Origin: Selenomonadales bacterium
GTDB taxonomy: Bacteria; Bacillota; Negativicutes; Sporomusales; UBA7701
Direction of reading: 5' to 3'
Length of the DNA stretch: 64,000 nt
Assembly: GCA_018434945.1 (NCBI GenBank)
Contig: JAHDOI010000044.1
Coordinates: forward strand, 1-64,000
Under the pieces are notes generated by a model. The model made no database searches. It was not told the DNA's origin and worked only from the letters and a program-made list of their open reading frames with translations. Of the stretch, positions 24,686 to 32,980 are shown piece by piece. The stretch's first letter is position 1. The number at the start of each line of letters is the position of its first letter. The translations under genes were made by a program, and so were the position numbers.

Positions 24686-25474
24686 CTAAAACTCGATTTC
24701 CATGCCGTCGTAAGCCACCGACACACCCTCGTGCAAGGCCGCGGCCGCCTCCAGCTCAGCACTTGTGACCGGCTTGCTGTAATGGACGGACAGATGGGTA
24801 AGCACCGTTTGCCTGGCCTTCACCTTCCGGCCGAGGTCGATCGCCTCCTCCACCGACATGTGGGTGTCAGGGTACCAGTTCTCCCCGTAGAAAGTCGCGT
24901 CGCAGACCAGCCAGTGCACGCCTTCCACCACCGTTGTCGTAACCTTCGGCAGGCCGGCCGTGTCCGGGAAATAAGCCACGCTTGTCTTCGGCGACTTCAC
25001 GAAAAACCCGGCGGTCTCCACCCCATGGTTGGCGGGCAGCGGCGTGATGGCCAAATCTCCGAAGCGGTACTCCATCATGAAAGCCCACGGCATAACCCGG
25101 AAAACCTCCCGCAGATTCGGGAACGCGGCGTCGAACTGCGCCTTGGCGCTGGGCGGCAGAAACAGCGGTATCGGTTCCTTGCGGACCAATTTCACATAAT
25201 ACTCCAGTTCACCCAGACCGCCAAAGTGATCGTAATGCCAATGGGTGAGCAATACATTATCAATCTTTTCCACCCGTTCCCTCACGAGCTGGGTCCTGAG
25301 GTCGGGAGGAGCGTCGATCAGCATATTACCCAGTTTCGTAGTTATCAGCGCCCCGCTGCGCGTTCTCGCCCGCGCCGGATTCTCCCTTGCCTCCCGGCAC
25401 CCCGGGCAATCACAGAAAAACGACGGCGCCCCCGTTCCGGCTCCACTACCCAGTATCTTAAAAGATGACTTCAT
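24686..25474 (-). CDS. Metallo-beta-lactamase-fold hydrolase, PhnP/PqqB-like
   Basis: The 262-residue protein has the metal-binding motif HWHYDHFGG (about residue 75-83), an N-terminal CDCPGC Cys motif as in PhnP structural zinc sites, and later His residues (PANHG, VLTHLSVHY). Known relatives are phosphodiesterases or PQQ-related hydrolases. ATG 25474 follows GGAGG at 8 bases. Its presence in the moaA-moaC group suggests a step in cofactor or cyclic nucleotide metabolism, but no substrate can be named. Confidence 0.85.
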   Translation of the reverse strand: MKSSFKILGSGAGTGAPSFFCDCPGCREARENPARARTRSGALITTKLGNMLIDAPPDLRTQLVRERVEKIDNVLLTHWHYDHFGGLGELEYYVKLVRKEPIPLFLPPSAKAQFDAAFPNLREVFRVMPWAFMMEYRFGDLAITPLPANHGVETAGFFVKSPKTSVAYFPDTAGLPKVTTTVVEGVHWLVCDATFYGENWYPDTHMSVEEAIDLGRKVKARQTVLTHLSVHYSKPVTSAELEAAAALHEGVSVAYDGMEIEF

Positions 25475-25488
25475 CAGTATCTGCCTCC

Positions 25489-25974
25489 TTATTTGCTGCA
25501 ATTAAGGCGCTTGCCCGTAAAAACCATCGCCACCGGGCCGCACGCCTCGCGGTCGGGGCAATCCTCGCACTGCCGGTCGAAAGGCGGTGGCAACTCCGAA
25601 GCCTCGCACACCTGGTAATCGCACCGTTTATAAAAGTCTGCGGCGTCCCCTTTGGCCACCGTAGTGACCCGGTACGACCCTCCCGCGGGCTCCGCCGCGT
25701 CGCGGCAATACTCCCACGGACGCAGGCACAGTTCCCGCAGCAGCTTCCGGCCCGTTCCCCGGCCGCGTTCCTTCTCCGCCACCGCGAACACCAGCAGATG
25801 AAACAAATCCTCGTCAGCCTGATAAAGCCGGCCGCCCGCCAGGATATCGGCGCCTTCCCTGAGCACCACGTGTTCTTCGATCTCACCGGCGAGCTCCATG
25901 TCGGTCGCTATCATAATGCTCCGCAGCATATCCTCGTCGTCAGGCCCGGCGAAAGAAATCGTTCTATCCAGCAT
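25489..25974 (-). CDS. GNAT acetyltransferase with Cys-rich C-terminus
   Basis: The protein of 161 residues has the GNAT acetyl-CoA loop (EKERGRGTGRKLL, about residue 66-78) and a C-terminal segment with five cysteines (CEDCPDREACG...LNC) that could bind a metal. The ATG at 25974 follows GAGGAGGTGCC. It is the first gene of the group GNAT, metallo-hydrolase, moaA, moaC, MOSC, hypothetical. A TATAAT promoter lies about 30 bases upstream. The acceptor substrate is unknown. Confidence 0.8.
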   Translation of the reverse strand: MLDRTISFAGPDDEDMLRSIMIATDMELAGEIEEHVVLREGADILAGGRLYQADEDLFHLLVFAVAEKERGRGTGRKLLRELCLRPWEYCRDAAEPAGGSYRVTTVAKGDAADFYKRCDYQVCEASELPPPFDRQCEDCPDREACGPVAMVFTGKRLNCSK

Positions 25975-26002
25975 CGGCACCTCCTCGCCGGCGTTTTCAC
26001 GT

Positions 26003-26032
26003 ATTATATATCGATAGCAAGATTCATACCAA
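26003..26032 (-). promoter_or_regulatory. Sigma-70-type promoter for the moaA-moaC group
   Basis: Minus strand TTGGTA, 18 bases, TATAAT (26008-26003), located 29 bases upstream of the GNAT start in a 195-base gap that otherwise holds no gene. Confidence 0.5.
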
Positions 26033-26169
26033 CCGGCGGATAAAACCCAACAGCCCGCCAATCCGCCATACAGGCGCATCCGCGAGCGCGTTGCCCGCTT
26101 CCGCCCGTTAAAAACCACCGTTATTTTTCTCAAGATGGTTCACTTTTTTCATTTTGCGTCCGCGCGTCA

Positions 26170-27126
26170 TTACCGTCCGGCCGGCCTCAGTTGGATGGCC
26201 TGCTGCGGACACTGCCCGACGCAGGTATAACAGGCGCAGCACTTCTCCCCGGCGATCACCCGGGCCTTTTCACCGTCGCCCGTCTTTTCCAGCGCCAGCA
26301 CCGTCTCCGGGCAGAACGCCTCGCATATCCCGCAGCCGTTGCAACGGTCCGCGTCGATGACCACCTCGACCCGCTGCACAGCCTCCCGGTCCGTATGGCT
26401 CACACTGTCGATCACCGGCGGCATATAAAGGCGCCGCCGCGCTTCGGGTATGCTCTTGGCCGCCAGCTTCTCCAGCGACGCGACAATCGTGGGCAGCTGC
26501 CCGTAAGGGATCGAAAGATAAACCTCGAAATCCTCGACATCGGAAGAAGCCCTCGCCCCGTAGCAGCCGAAAGAAATATTCATCTGCTGGCTCTTCATCA
26601 CCTGAACGGTAAGATCGGCGCATGTCGAATTGTAGCCGGAAGTGTGGAACACCTGCCGCTCGCCGCTGCCGTAGGTGGACGAGCAGCACAGCCACATCGC
26701 CTGCTCCGGCCACAGGGTCAAGATCACCACATCAGGCTCGAACGTCGCCTTCTCCAGCGGCGCGACCACCGTCGCCGTATAGCTTCCCGGCTCGAACTCC
26801 GGCCGCCCGGCGATCATCTTGCGGGCGCACTCGATCGTCGGCAGCTTCTTGAACAACAGGTACAAATCGCCTGACCGCAGCTTGGGCGACATCGTGGTAA
26901 GCCCCATGATGCCGGACCCGTCGGGGCAGGCATGCTTCCGGGGCGGGAGATACAGACAATTCCCCCGCCGGGCGGCGGTTATCGACTGGCAATGCCTGAT
27001 CCTCTCAGCCGGTTCGGCTACCCCCGCGGGGATCTCCTCGCCAGGCCGCATCAGCCTGACTGCCACTGGGGACCATCTAAGGGTGAGCGCCTTGCGCATA
27101 GCATCGGCAAGCATCTTATTCTGCAC
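26170..27126 (-). CDS. DUF169 protein fused to a two-cluster ferredoxin domain
   Basis: The 318-residue protein consists of a DUF169 domain (about 1-235) and a C-terminal ferredoxin with CNGCGICEAFC and CCACYTCVGQC clusters. DUF169 proteins occur mostly in anaerobes and methanogens and have no proven function. The start is GTG 27126 behind AGGAG. It is the last gene of the sigma-54-driven operon that starts with the MoeA-like gene, 21 bases after the CCG-domain Fe-S gene. An electron-carrier or metal-handling role together with that neighbour is plausible. Confidence 0.85.
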   Translation of the reverse strand: MQNKMLADAMRKALTLRWSPVAVRLMRPGEEIPAGVAEPAERIRHCQSITAARRGNCLYLPPRKHACPDGSGIMGLTTMSPKLRSGDLYLLFKKLPTIECARKMIAGRPEFEPGSYTATVVAPLEKATFEPDVVILTLWPEQAMWLCCSSTYGSGERQVFHTSGYNSTCADLTVQVMKSQQMNISFGCYGARASSDVEDFEVYLSIPYGQLPTIVASLEKLAAKSIPEARRRLYMPPVIDSVSHTDREAVQRVEVVIDADRCNGCGICEAFCPETVLALEKTGDGEKARVIAGEKCCACYTCVGQCPQQAIQLRPAGR

Positions 27127-27147
27127 TGATTAATACTCCTCTCGAGG

Positions 27148-28245
27148 TCAATTCGCCATGATTCTCGCCCAAAGCTCGGCCCCTCGGGGGCCCTCCAGCA
27201 TCGCCGCCATCCGTTTCTTGGCGGCCGTGAAATCGTCGCGCCGCCCGAGCAGCAGGCTCAGCGCATGATCCGCGCGCAGACCTTCGACGGCGGCGAACTT
27301 CGCCGTGCAACTTGCACAATAACTGACAAGAATATCGGCTCCGCTTGCCCGCACCTCGGACAGGCGCCGTTTAATCAACTCATCCGTGTAATCGGGACGG
27401 AAATTCGAAATCATGCCCCCGCTGCCGCAGCAGATGGTACTTTCCCTGCCATGAGCCATCTCCACGGTCGGAAAGCCGCTTTTCGCCAGCAGCTCCCGCA
27501 CCTGGCGGCCAAAGATGCCCTCGAACCTGTCAGGGCACGAATCGTGGACGGTGCAAATCTTGCCGGCCTCCGCGGCCGGCGTCGGCAGGTCGAGCACCTC
27601 GTACGCCGTCCGTAGGACAATCCCCGTTCCCGCTATCAAAGGCCTAAGCGCGTAATAACAGCCCGAGCAGGCGACGATCAGCTCCCGCACCTTATGCTCC
27701 CTGAACTTCGCCACCAGCTTGCCGGCAGCGTCGTCAGCCCTTTGCGTCATACCCAGATCAGCCAGCGGCCTGCCGCAGCAGTCGGTGAACATCCCGCCGC
27801 AGCCGCAGCCGTCCTTCAGCCGGGAGAACACCTCCCTCGTAAGCTCGGGAGCGTAGGTCATCAGCGTGCATCCCGGGAAGAAACAACGCTCAGCCTCACC
27901 CTTCACCGCAATAGCGTCGTAGTCGACGCCGGCGAACTCGCGGTACACGTTCATGAGGTTGTCCTTGCGGTCAGGGAAAAGATAGCGGTACTCGTCCACC
28001 GCGAACTCGCCCGTCGTCACCGCCGAGCGCCGGCCCGCGGCGAACATCTCCTTGGGGCTGAGCCCCACCGGGCAGACAGCCTCACAGCAGCCGCACAGCG
28101 CGCAGCTGAAAGCCTCGTGCGCCGTCGCCCCCCGCGCGGCCGCCTTCCCCGGCGACTCCGCCATCTCGGTGAGCAGCGGGCAGCACCCTCTGCACATGCC
28201 GCACTCGATGCACTTATCAGCCAACTCCTTGACCCTGTCCACCAT
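27148..28245 (-). CDS. CCG-domain Fe-S protein (HdrD/GlpC-like)
   Basis: The 365-residue protein starts with two 4Fe-4S motifs (CIECGMCRGCC and CALCGCCEAVC). It continues with two Cys-rich CCG domains (CFFPGC...DCCGRP; HDSCPD...CCGSGG), as in heterodisulfide reductase subunit D and GlpC. These domains bind non-cubane or cubane clusters and pass electrons to disulfides or quinones. No membrane segment is seen. It lies in the middle of the sigma-54-driven cofactor operon, so it may supply or drain electrons for a molybdenum cofactor step or for the molybdoenzymes. Its partner is probably the DUF169-ferredoxin protein. Confidence 0.87.
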   Translation of the reverse strand: MVDRVKELADKCIECGMCRGCCPLLTEMAESPGKAAARGATAHEAFSCALCGCCEAVCPVGLSPKEMFAAGRRSAVTTGEFAVDEYRYLFPDRKDNLMNVYREFAGVDYDAIAVKGEAERCFFPGCTLMTYAPELTREVFSRLKDGCGCGGMFTDCCGRPLADLGMTQRADDAAGKLVAKFREHKVRELIVACSGCYYALRPLIAGTGIVLRTAYEVLDLPTPAAEAGKICTVHDSCPDRFEGIFGRQVRELLAKSGFPTVEMAHGRESTICCGSGGMISNFRPDYTDELIKRRLSEVRASGADILVSYCASCTAKFAAVEGLRADHALSLLLGRRDDFTAAKKRMAAMLEGPRGAELWARIMAN

Positions 28246-28289
28246 ATCCTGCGCGCCTCTTCCGGCCGCCGAACGGCCCTTCTTATTTA

Positions 28290-29114
28290 TCAGTGCTGGG
28301 GCGACGGCGGCGACGTTGCCTCAAGGCCGATCTCATCAAGCACCTTGATCGTGTTCACCGGCAGCATGATCGTGTCATCGTAGCGGGCCGCCAACTGGAT
28401 GCCCCGCACCACCGGGATCATGCCCGCCAGGTCGACCGGGATATCGACATCAGGCACCATCTCCACATAGCCGAACGGGATGCCCCGGTCGCGCGCCTTG
28501 CCGAGCGCCACATCCAGCGCCGTTATCCCGTCCAGGTTGTAAAACACCTTATCGAACTCGAACGGGGTATTATAGGTATAACCGATGATCGAAAAACCGC
28601 CTTCTTGGCAAGCGCCCTCGACAAGCGAAGCGCCAAGCGGCTCGTCCTTGAACCTGGCTGCCGCCTTCCCGGCCTCGCTCAGCGCCAGCCGCGTCATCTT
28701 CGCCACCGCATCGCGCACGATGACAGGCTGCAGGGTCGGGAGATCGCCGCCGATGATCACCATGCCGTCGGCCAGCCGCTCCTTGTTGCCGTTCTTCAGC
28801 ACATAATCGGCAGCATACTGCATGCACTCGTCGAAAGAGCCGCCTTTGTCGCTGAACACTTCCTTGATCTTCGTCCGGTCGGAAACGCGGGTCAGGAAAC
28901 TCTCCAGATACTCCCGGTCGCCGCCCTGGTTGTAACAAATCCGCACATCGCCGCAGTCCGCGGCGATACAGGCGTTGATAGCGTCAAGCACACAGCCCTC
29001 ATACAGGGCTTTCGCCTCCTCGGGAGTCAGAATCCCTCCCCGGTCGGTCGTGAGGCGCGTTTTGGTCACGCCTGCCTTCGGTACCTTTGTAAAAAGAATT
29101 ATCGTGTTTCTCAT
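28290..29114 (-). CDS. DUF2064 / GT-A nucleotidyltransferase-like protein
   Basis: The 274-residue protein belongs to the family often annotated as DUF2064 glycosyltransferase, with a GT-A nucleotide-binding fold. It has TKVPKAGVTKTRL at the N-terminus and VIIGGDLPTL as the metal/nucleotide motif. The fold is related to MobA and CofC. The start has AGGAGGTAACAGCA before the ATG. It lies 21 bases after mobA, so it could be a second cofactor nucleotidyl- or glycosyl-transferring enzyme. The reaction is unknown. Confidence 0.8.
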   Translation of the reverse strand: MRNTIILFTKVPKAGVTKTRLTTDRGGILTPEEAKALYEGCVLDAINACIAADCGDVRICYNQGGDREYLESFLTRVSDRTKIKEVFSDKGGSFDECMQYAADYVLKNGNKERLADGMVIIGGDLPTLQPVIVRDAVAKMTRLALSEAGKAAARFKDEPLGASLVEGACQEGGFSIIGYTYNTPFEFDKVFYNLDGITALDVALGKARDRGIPFGYVEMVPDVDIPVDLAGMIPVVRGIQLAARYDDTIMLPVNTIKVLDEIGLEATSPPSPQH

Positions 29115-29135
29115 TGCTGTTACCTCCTGGTCAAA

Positions 29136-29771
29136 TTAAATCTGCGACACCTGCGCAGACGCCCCGGATACTTCCGGGCCGTCACCCGAAGCTTTCTTCC
29201 GCCGCAGCAGGTCGAGATCCTGCGGGGCGTTGAGATTGAAAAACATATTGGCCGGCAATCCGGCGGCGCCAAGCTCCTCCCCGGTCACCGCGAGCACCTT
29301 CACCTCGGGATAAAAGCGGTACACCTTCCTTATCCCGGCCAGCAGACACCGCTCGATCGGCCCGACGCAGGCCCGGGAATACACCGCGCACAGCGGTTCC
29401 CAATCCTCCCCCGTCCTAGGCACCACCGCGTCGTGCCCGCCCTTGCGGCCCAGCAGATAAGTGGCCAGCCTTGCCGAGAAATACGGCATATCGGCGGCAA
29501 CCGCGAACACGTCGTCGTACCTGGCCGCCAGCAGCCCGGCATACAGTCCGCCGAGCGGACCCATTTCCGGGAAAATATCGGGCACCTCCCGGACGCCGGG
29601 CAAGCCATACTTATCAGTAGCGTTACTGGCGATGATAATATCGTCAGTCACCTCGCGGAGCTCTTTCACCGTCCGCTCGATAAGCGTCTCATTCTCGACC
29701 ATCAGCAGCGTCTTATCGCGGCCCATCCGCGAACTTCGCCCGCCGGCGAGGATTATGCCGCTAAACGCCAT
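29136..29771 (-). CDS. mobA: Molybdenum cofactor guanylyltransferase MobA
   Basis: The 211-residue protein has the signature GIILAGGRSSRMGRDK at residues 5-20 and the metal site AVAADMPY. It joins GMP to molybdopterin, producing the dinucleotide form used by DMSO-reductase-family enzymes such as the three in this window. ATG 29771 was chosen because GGAGG lies eight bases before it. It is the third gene of the sigma-54-driven cofactor operon. Confidence 0.92.
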   Translation of the reverse strand: MAFSGIILAGGRSSRMGRDKTLLMVENETLIERTVKELREVTDDIIIASNATDKYGLPGVREVPDIFPEMGPLGGLYAGLLAARYDDVFAVAADMPYFSARLATYLLGRKGGHDAVVPRTGEDWEPLCAVYSRACVGPIERCLLAGIRKVYRFYPEVKVLAVTGEELGAAGLPANMFFNLNAPQDLDLLRRKKASGDGPEVSGASAQVSQI

Positions 29772-29795
29772 CAAAATCACCTCCCCAGCCGGTGT

Positions 29796-31028
29796 CTATT
29801 GCCCAAACACATCGCCGACGATCAGCACCGACACATCCTGCCCGGCATGCATCCGGCCGCTGCCGGCCGGCACATCGATATACGCGTTGCAGTTGACCAG
29901 CGACTTCAGTACGCCGTTGGACTGCTCACCGGTCAGCGCCACACAATTCGTCCCCTCCGTCACGTGGAAGCGGCCGCGCAAAAATCGCCTCTGAGGGCTC
30001 GGCTTGGCGAAATCCCCGTCCAGCACCGCCTCGAGCCTGGCGGGCAGATAACTGGTAAGTCCCATCTTCTTCTTTATCAGCGGCACCGCGATCAGCTCGA
30101 ACGTTATCAGCGCCGCGGCCGGGTTGCCCGACAGGCAGATGATGAACTTATTGTTGTACTCCGCCGCTACTACCGGCGAACCGGGCTTCATATCCACGCC
30201 CCGGTAAATCACGTTCACCCCGAGCCGGGCGAGCGCGTCGGGCACAACATCGTAGTCCCCTACCGAAACCCCGCCGGTCGTCAGAACGATATCGGCATCC
30301 GCCAGCCCCAGGGAAATGATATCCGCGATCGAATCCAGCTCGTCAGGCACGTTGCCGAGGGCGGTTATCTGCGCCCCCAGCTTCGTGCAGGCCGCCACCA
30401 GGCTGGGCAGGTTGCTGTTGTAAATCTTCCCCGGCCGCAGCGGCTGCGAAGAATCCACCAACTCGTCGCCCGTGCTGATGACCGCGACCTTGACCTTGTT
30501 ATAAACCGTCACCTCGGCGAATCCCAGGGCGGCGATCAAGCCCACCAGGGCCGGCGAAACCTGTGTGCCGCGGGTCGCGACCACCTCGCCCGCCTTGACG
30601 TCCTCTCCGGCCCGCACGATATTGCCGCCTGACTTGAGCGGGTAGAAAATCTTGCAGATATTCGCAGCCCGCGTCACATCCTCATATTTTATCACCGCGT
30701 CGGCGCCCGCCGGGATCGGCGTCCCGGTCATCACCTTGATGGCCGTTTTCGTCGTCACCTTCCTGCGGGCCGTGTGGCCGGCAGCCACCTCCTCGATTAC
30801 CTCGAGGACGACCGGCTCGGCCTCCGAAGCCTTCGCGGTATCCTGCGCCCTCACCGCGTAACCGTCGAGCGGCGACCTGTCGAACGGCGGTAAATTGATC
30901 GGCGCCTTGATCTCCTGGCTCAAAACCCGGCCCACGGCATCGAACAACGGGATATTGCTCTCCTTGACCGGACAAGCCATCGTCAGCACCATATTCTGAG
31001 CATCTTCCAGTGCCACGTTCCTTTTCAT
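29796..31028 (-). CDS. moeA: Molybdopterin molybdenumtransferase MoeA
   Basis: The 410-residue protein has the full MoeA layout. It begins with FDRSPLDGYAVRA, followed by PIPAGADAVIKYED, and the molybdopterin-binding domain carries STGDELVDS, TTGGVSVGDYD and SGNPAAALITFE. It inserts molybdate (or tungstate) into adenylated molybdopterin. It lies 16 bases after the MoeA-like gene and 24 before mobA. Normal length. Confidence 0.95.
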   Translation of the reverse strand: MKRNVALEDAQNMVLTMACPVKESNIPLFDAVGRVLSQEIKAPINLPPFDRSPLDGYAVRAQDTAKASEAEPVVLEVIEEVAAGHTARRKVTTKTAIKVMTGTPIPAGADAVIKYEDVTRAANICKIFYPLKSGGNIVRAGEDVKAGEVVATRGTQVSPALVGLIAALGFAEVTVYNKVKVAVISTGDELVDSSQPLRPGKIYNSNLPSLVAACTKLGAQITALGNVPDELDSIADIISLGLADADIVLTTGGVSVGDYDVVPDALARLGVNVIYRGVDMKPGSPVVAAEYNNKFIICLSGNPAAALITFELIAVPLIKKKMGLTSYLPARLEAVLDGDFAKPSPQRRFLRGRFHVTEGTNCVALTGEQSNGVLKSLVNCNAYIDVPAGSGRMHAGQDVSVLIVGDVFGQ

Positions 31029-31044
31029 CTTATCTACGTCCCCT

Positions 31045-32067
31045 CTATGCGCCTGTGCCGAACGGACAATGCGGGTAGCGGCAGACCTCGCACTCCAGGC
31101 ACAAACCGCCCATCCCCAGCTTGGCGATCATCGCCCGGGTAACCGGCTGGCCGGTCAGAACCTGCGTCAGCACTAGGTCGAAAACCGTCGTCTTGTGATA
31201 CATCACGCAACCGGGCAGGCCCAAAATCGGCACCTTGCCCATATAAGCCACCATCAGCATCGCCCCCGGCAACACGGGAGCCCCGTATGTAACGATATTC
31301 GCGCCCGCCGCCCTGATAGCGGTCGGCGTCATATCGTCGGGATCGACCGACATGCCTCCGGTCGTCAGGATCATCTCGGCGCCGTCCTCGATCAGCTTCT
31401 TGATCGCCGCGGAAATCCGCGCCACATCGTCAGGCACGATGATATGCTCGATCACCTGGCAGCCGAACGCCTCGACCTTCTCCCGTACCACCGGCCCGAA
31501 CTTATCCTCGATCCGCCCGTGGTAAACCTCGCTGCCGGTGGTGACAACCCCCACCTTATAAGCGTGGAACGGCCTTATCTCGATGACGCCGCCGGTCGGC
31601 GCAATCGCCTCCGCCCGCGCCAGCTTCTGCTCCTCGATCACCAGCGGGATAACCCTCACCCCCGCCACGGTCATGCCCTTCTTCACCGGCCTGGCGTTGC
31701 TGATCGTCGCCGCCGCGATCTCCTCCAGCATATTGATCTGCAGCAGGCGCTCCTCGTCGATAACACACAGCCCGTCCGTTTCGGCGACAAGCTTCACCTT
31801 GCCCTCGCTGGGTTCGGTCAGGGAAAGCCCCGGTCCCTGCAGCGTCCGGGCTATCCTCAGTCCGGCGTCGTTCTCGTGTACGAATCCTTTCCTGAGTTCC
31901 CAGACATACAAGTGCTCCTTACCAAGCTTCAGCAGCTCGGGGATATCCTGCTCAGAGACGATATGGCCTTTTTTGAACGCCGGCCCCTTAGCCTGGCCGG
32001 GCACTATCCTGGTTATATCGTGACAAAGAACACTACCCACCGCATCTTCTACTCTGATCATCTGCAT
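31045..32067 (-). CDS. MoeA-related molybdopterin-binding protein with Cys-rich tail
   Basis: The 340-residue protein contains a MoaB/MoeA-type molybdopterin-binding domain (TTGSEVYHGRI, LTTGGMSVDPDDMTP, LPGCVMYHKTTVFD). Its N-terminal half differs from MoeA. It ends in a distinctive Cys cluster, CLECEVCRYPHCPFG, which could bind a metal or Fe-S cluster. ATG 32067 has GAGGAG nine bases upstream; earlier in-frame starts overlap that site. It is the first gene behind the sigma-54 promoter at 32173-32190. Such proteins are found in anaerobes rich in molybdo- or tungsto-enzymes. They may select the metal or insert the cofactor, but this is not established. Confidence 0.85.
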   Translation of the reverse strand: MQMIRVEDAVGSVLCHDITRIVPGQAKGPAFKKGHIVSEQDIPELLKLGKEHLYVWELRKGFVHENDAGLRIARTLQGPGLSLTEPSEGKVKLVAETDGLCVIDEERLLQINMLEEIAAATISNARPVKKGMTVAGVRVIPLVIEEQKLARAEAIAPTGGVIEIRPFHAYKVGVVTTGSEVYHGRIEDKFGPVVREKVEAFGCQVIEHIIVPDDVARISAAIKKLIEDGAEMILTTGGMSVDPDDMTPTAIRAAGANIVTYGAPVLPGAMLMVAYMGKVPILGLPGCVMYHKTTVFDLVLTQVLTGQPVTRAMIAKLGMGGLCLECEVCRYPHCPFGTGA

Positions 32068-32172
32068 TTGCACCATCTCCTCCAAGGCTCGTTGTCATGC
32101 GGTTTATTGCCGGTTGCCGGGCGGTGGCGAAGGAACCGCGCTCAGCCATCCGGGTTATACATCTATAAGCAC

Positions 32173-32190
32173 TTGCAATAACCGTGCCAT
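32173..32190 (-). promoter_or_regulatory. Sigma-54 promoter of the molybdenum cofactor operon
   Basis: Minus strand ATGGCACGGTTATTGCAA: TGGCAC, five bases, TTGCA, in exact -24/-12 spacing. It lies about 105 bases upstream of the MoeA-like gene. It ties cofactor synthesis to the same sigma factor as the molybdoenzyme operons. Confidence 0.85.
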
Positions 32191-32261
32191 CGCATTCAAC
32201 CCCGTCGAAGGTGCGTCGCCCCAATAGCGTCCGCTCCAAAAAAACGGCGAAGCCCGCGTGT

Positions 32262-32280
32262 TTTTTCATTTTGACACACG
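32262..32280 (-). promoter_or_regulatory. Possible diverged activator site U4
   Basis: The minus strand reads CGTGTGTCAAAATGAAAAA. It shares AAAATGA with U1-U3 but not the following CACT, and instead carries TGTGTCA on the other side. It is only about 95 bp from the -12 element, so assignment is tentative. Confidence 0.25.
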
Positions 32281-32383
32281 TTTTCCCAAAAAAGAACTCG
32301 ACACAGTTCCCGCCAACAGCCGCTGCGCTGATGGCAGCAAAAGAGGCCGTCCCGATAAACGGCCCAGCCCCGGTAACCTGCTC

Positions 32384-32962
32384 CTATTTCTTTGGGGCAA
32401 AACCGCGTCCCAGAGAGTACGTCCCTCCCAGCAGGCTGCCGACGGCGTAATAATTCCTGTCAGCCGGGCTGCACGCCAGCGGTTTTACCTTCGCCATATC
32501 CGGCAGGCCGTTTTCACCCAATACCGCCTCATCGGCCTTCGCATCCGCTACCCTGCCGACAAACAACGTATGGCTGCCCAGATCGACAGCCTGCGCCACC
32601 ACGCACTCCAGCGCCAGGGGAAAATCCTCCACATAAGGAGCGTCCACAAACTCGCCGGCGACCGCCGTCAGGCCCGCCGCCGCGAACTTATCCGCGTCCC
32701 GTCCGGAAACGAGACCGCAGTAATCCGCCTCCGCCGCGTAACGCTCCGACGGGATATTGACCGTGAAACACCCGCGCACGGCGATATTGGCGTGCGTCAG
32801 CCGCGACTTGCGCACCGCCACCGCCACACAGGGCGGCTCCGAGCAGCACACCCCGCACCAGGCGACGGTCATCAGACAGGGCGAACCGTCCTCGCCATAA
32901 CTGCCGATCACCCACACCGGCAGCGGCATCGCCGGCGTCAGCGCCCCAAGTGACCTCTTCAT
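32384..32962 (-). CDS. Flavin reductase / flavoredoxin-like protein
   Basis: The 192-residue protein belongs to the flavin reductase-like domain family (FMN-binding split barrel). It has PLPVWVIGSYGEDGSPCLMTVAW at the start, FTVNIPS in the core and LFVGRVADAKADE near the C-terminus. The Cys pair in GVCCSEPPC and the size are typical of flavoredoxins of anaerobes. It is the last gene of the apparent operon that starts at 38885, 18 bases after the GNAT gene. It ends just upstream of the sigma-54 promoter region. A role in supplying reduced flavin to an operon enzyme is possible. Confidence 0.82.
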   Translation of the reverse strand: MKRSLGALTPAMPLPVWVIGSYGEDGSPCLMTVAWCGVCCSEPPCVAVAVRKSRLTHANIAVRGCFTVNIPSERYAAEADYCGLVSGRDADKFAAAGLTAVAGEFVDAPYVEDFPLALECVVAQAVDLGSHTLFVGRVADAKADEAVLGENGLPDMAKVKPLACSPADRNYYAVGSLLGGTYSLGRGFAPKK

Positions 32963-32980
32963 CGCTTCACCGCCTTCCCG

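Noticed and set aside
28293-30632. Open frame of about 779 codons on the plus strand
   Set aside because: Runs antisense across three real genes (DUF2064, mobA, moeA), so it cannot represent one coding unit.
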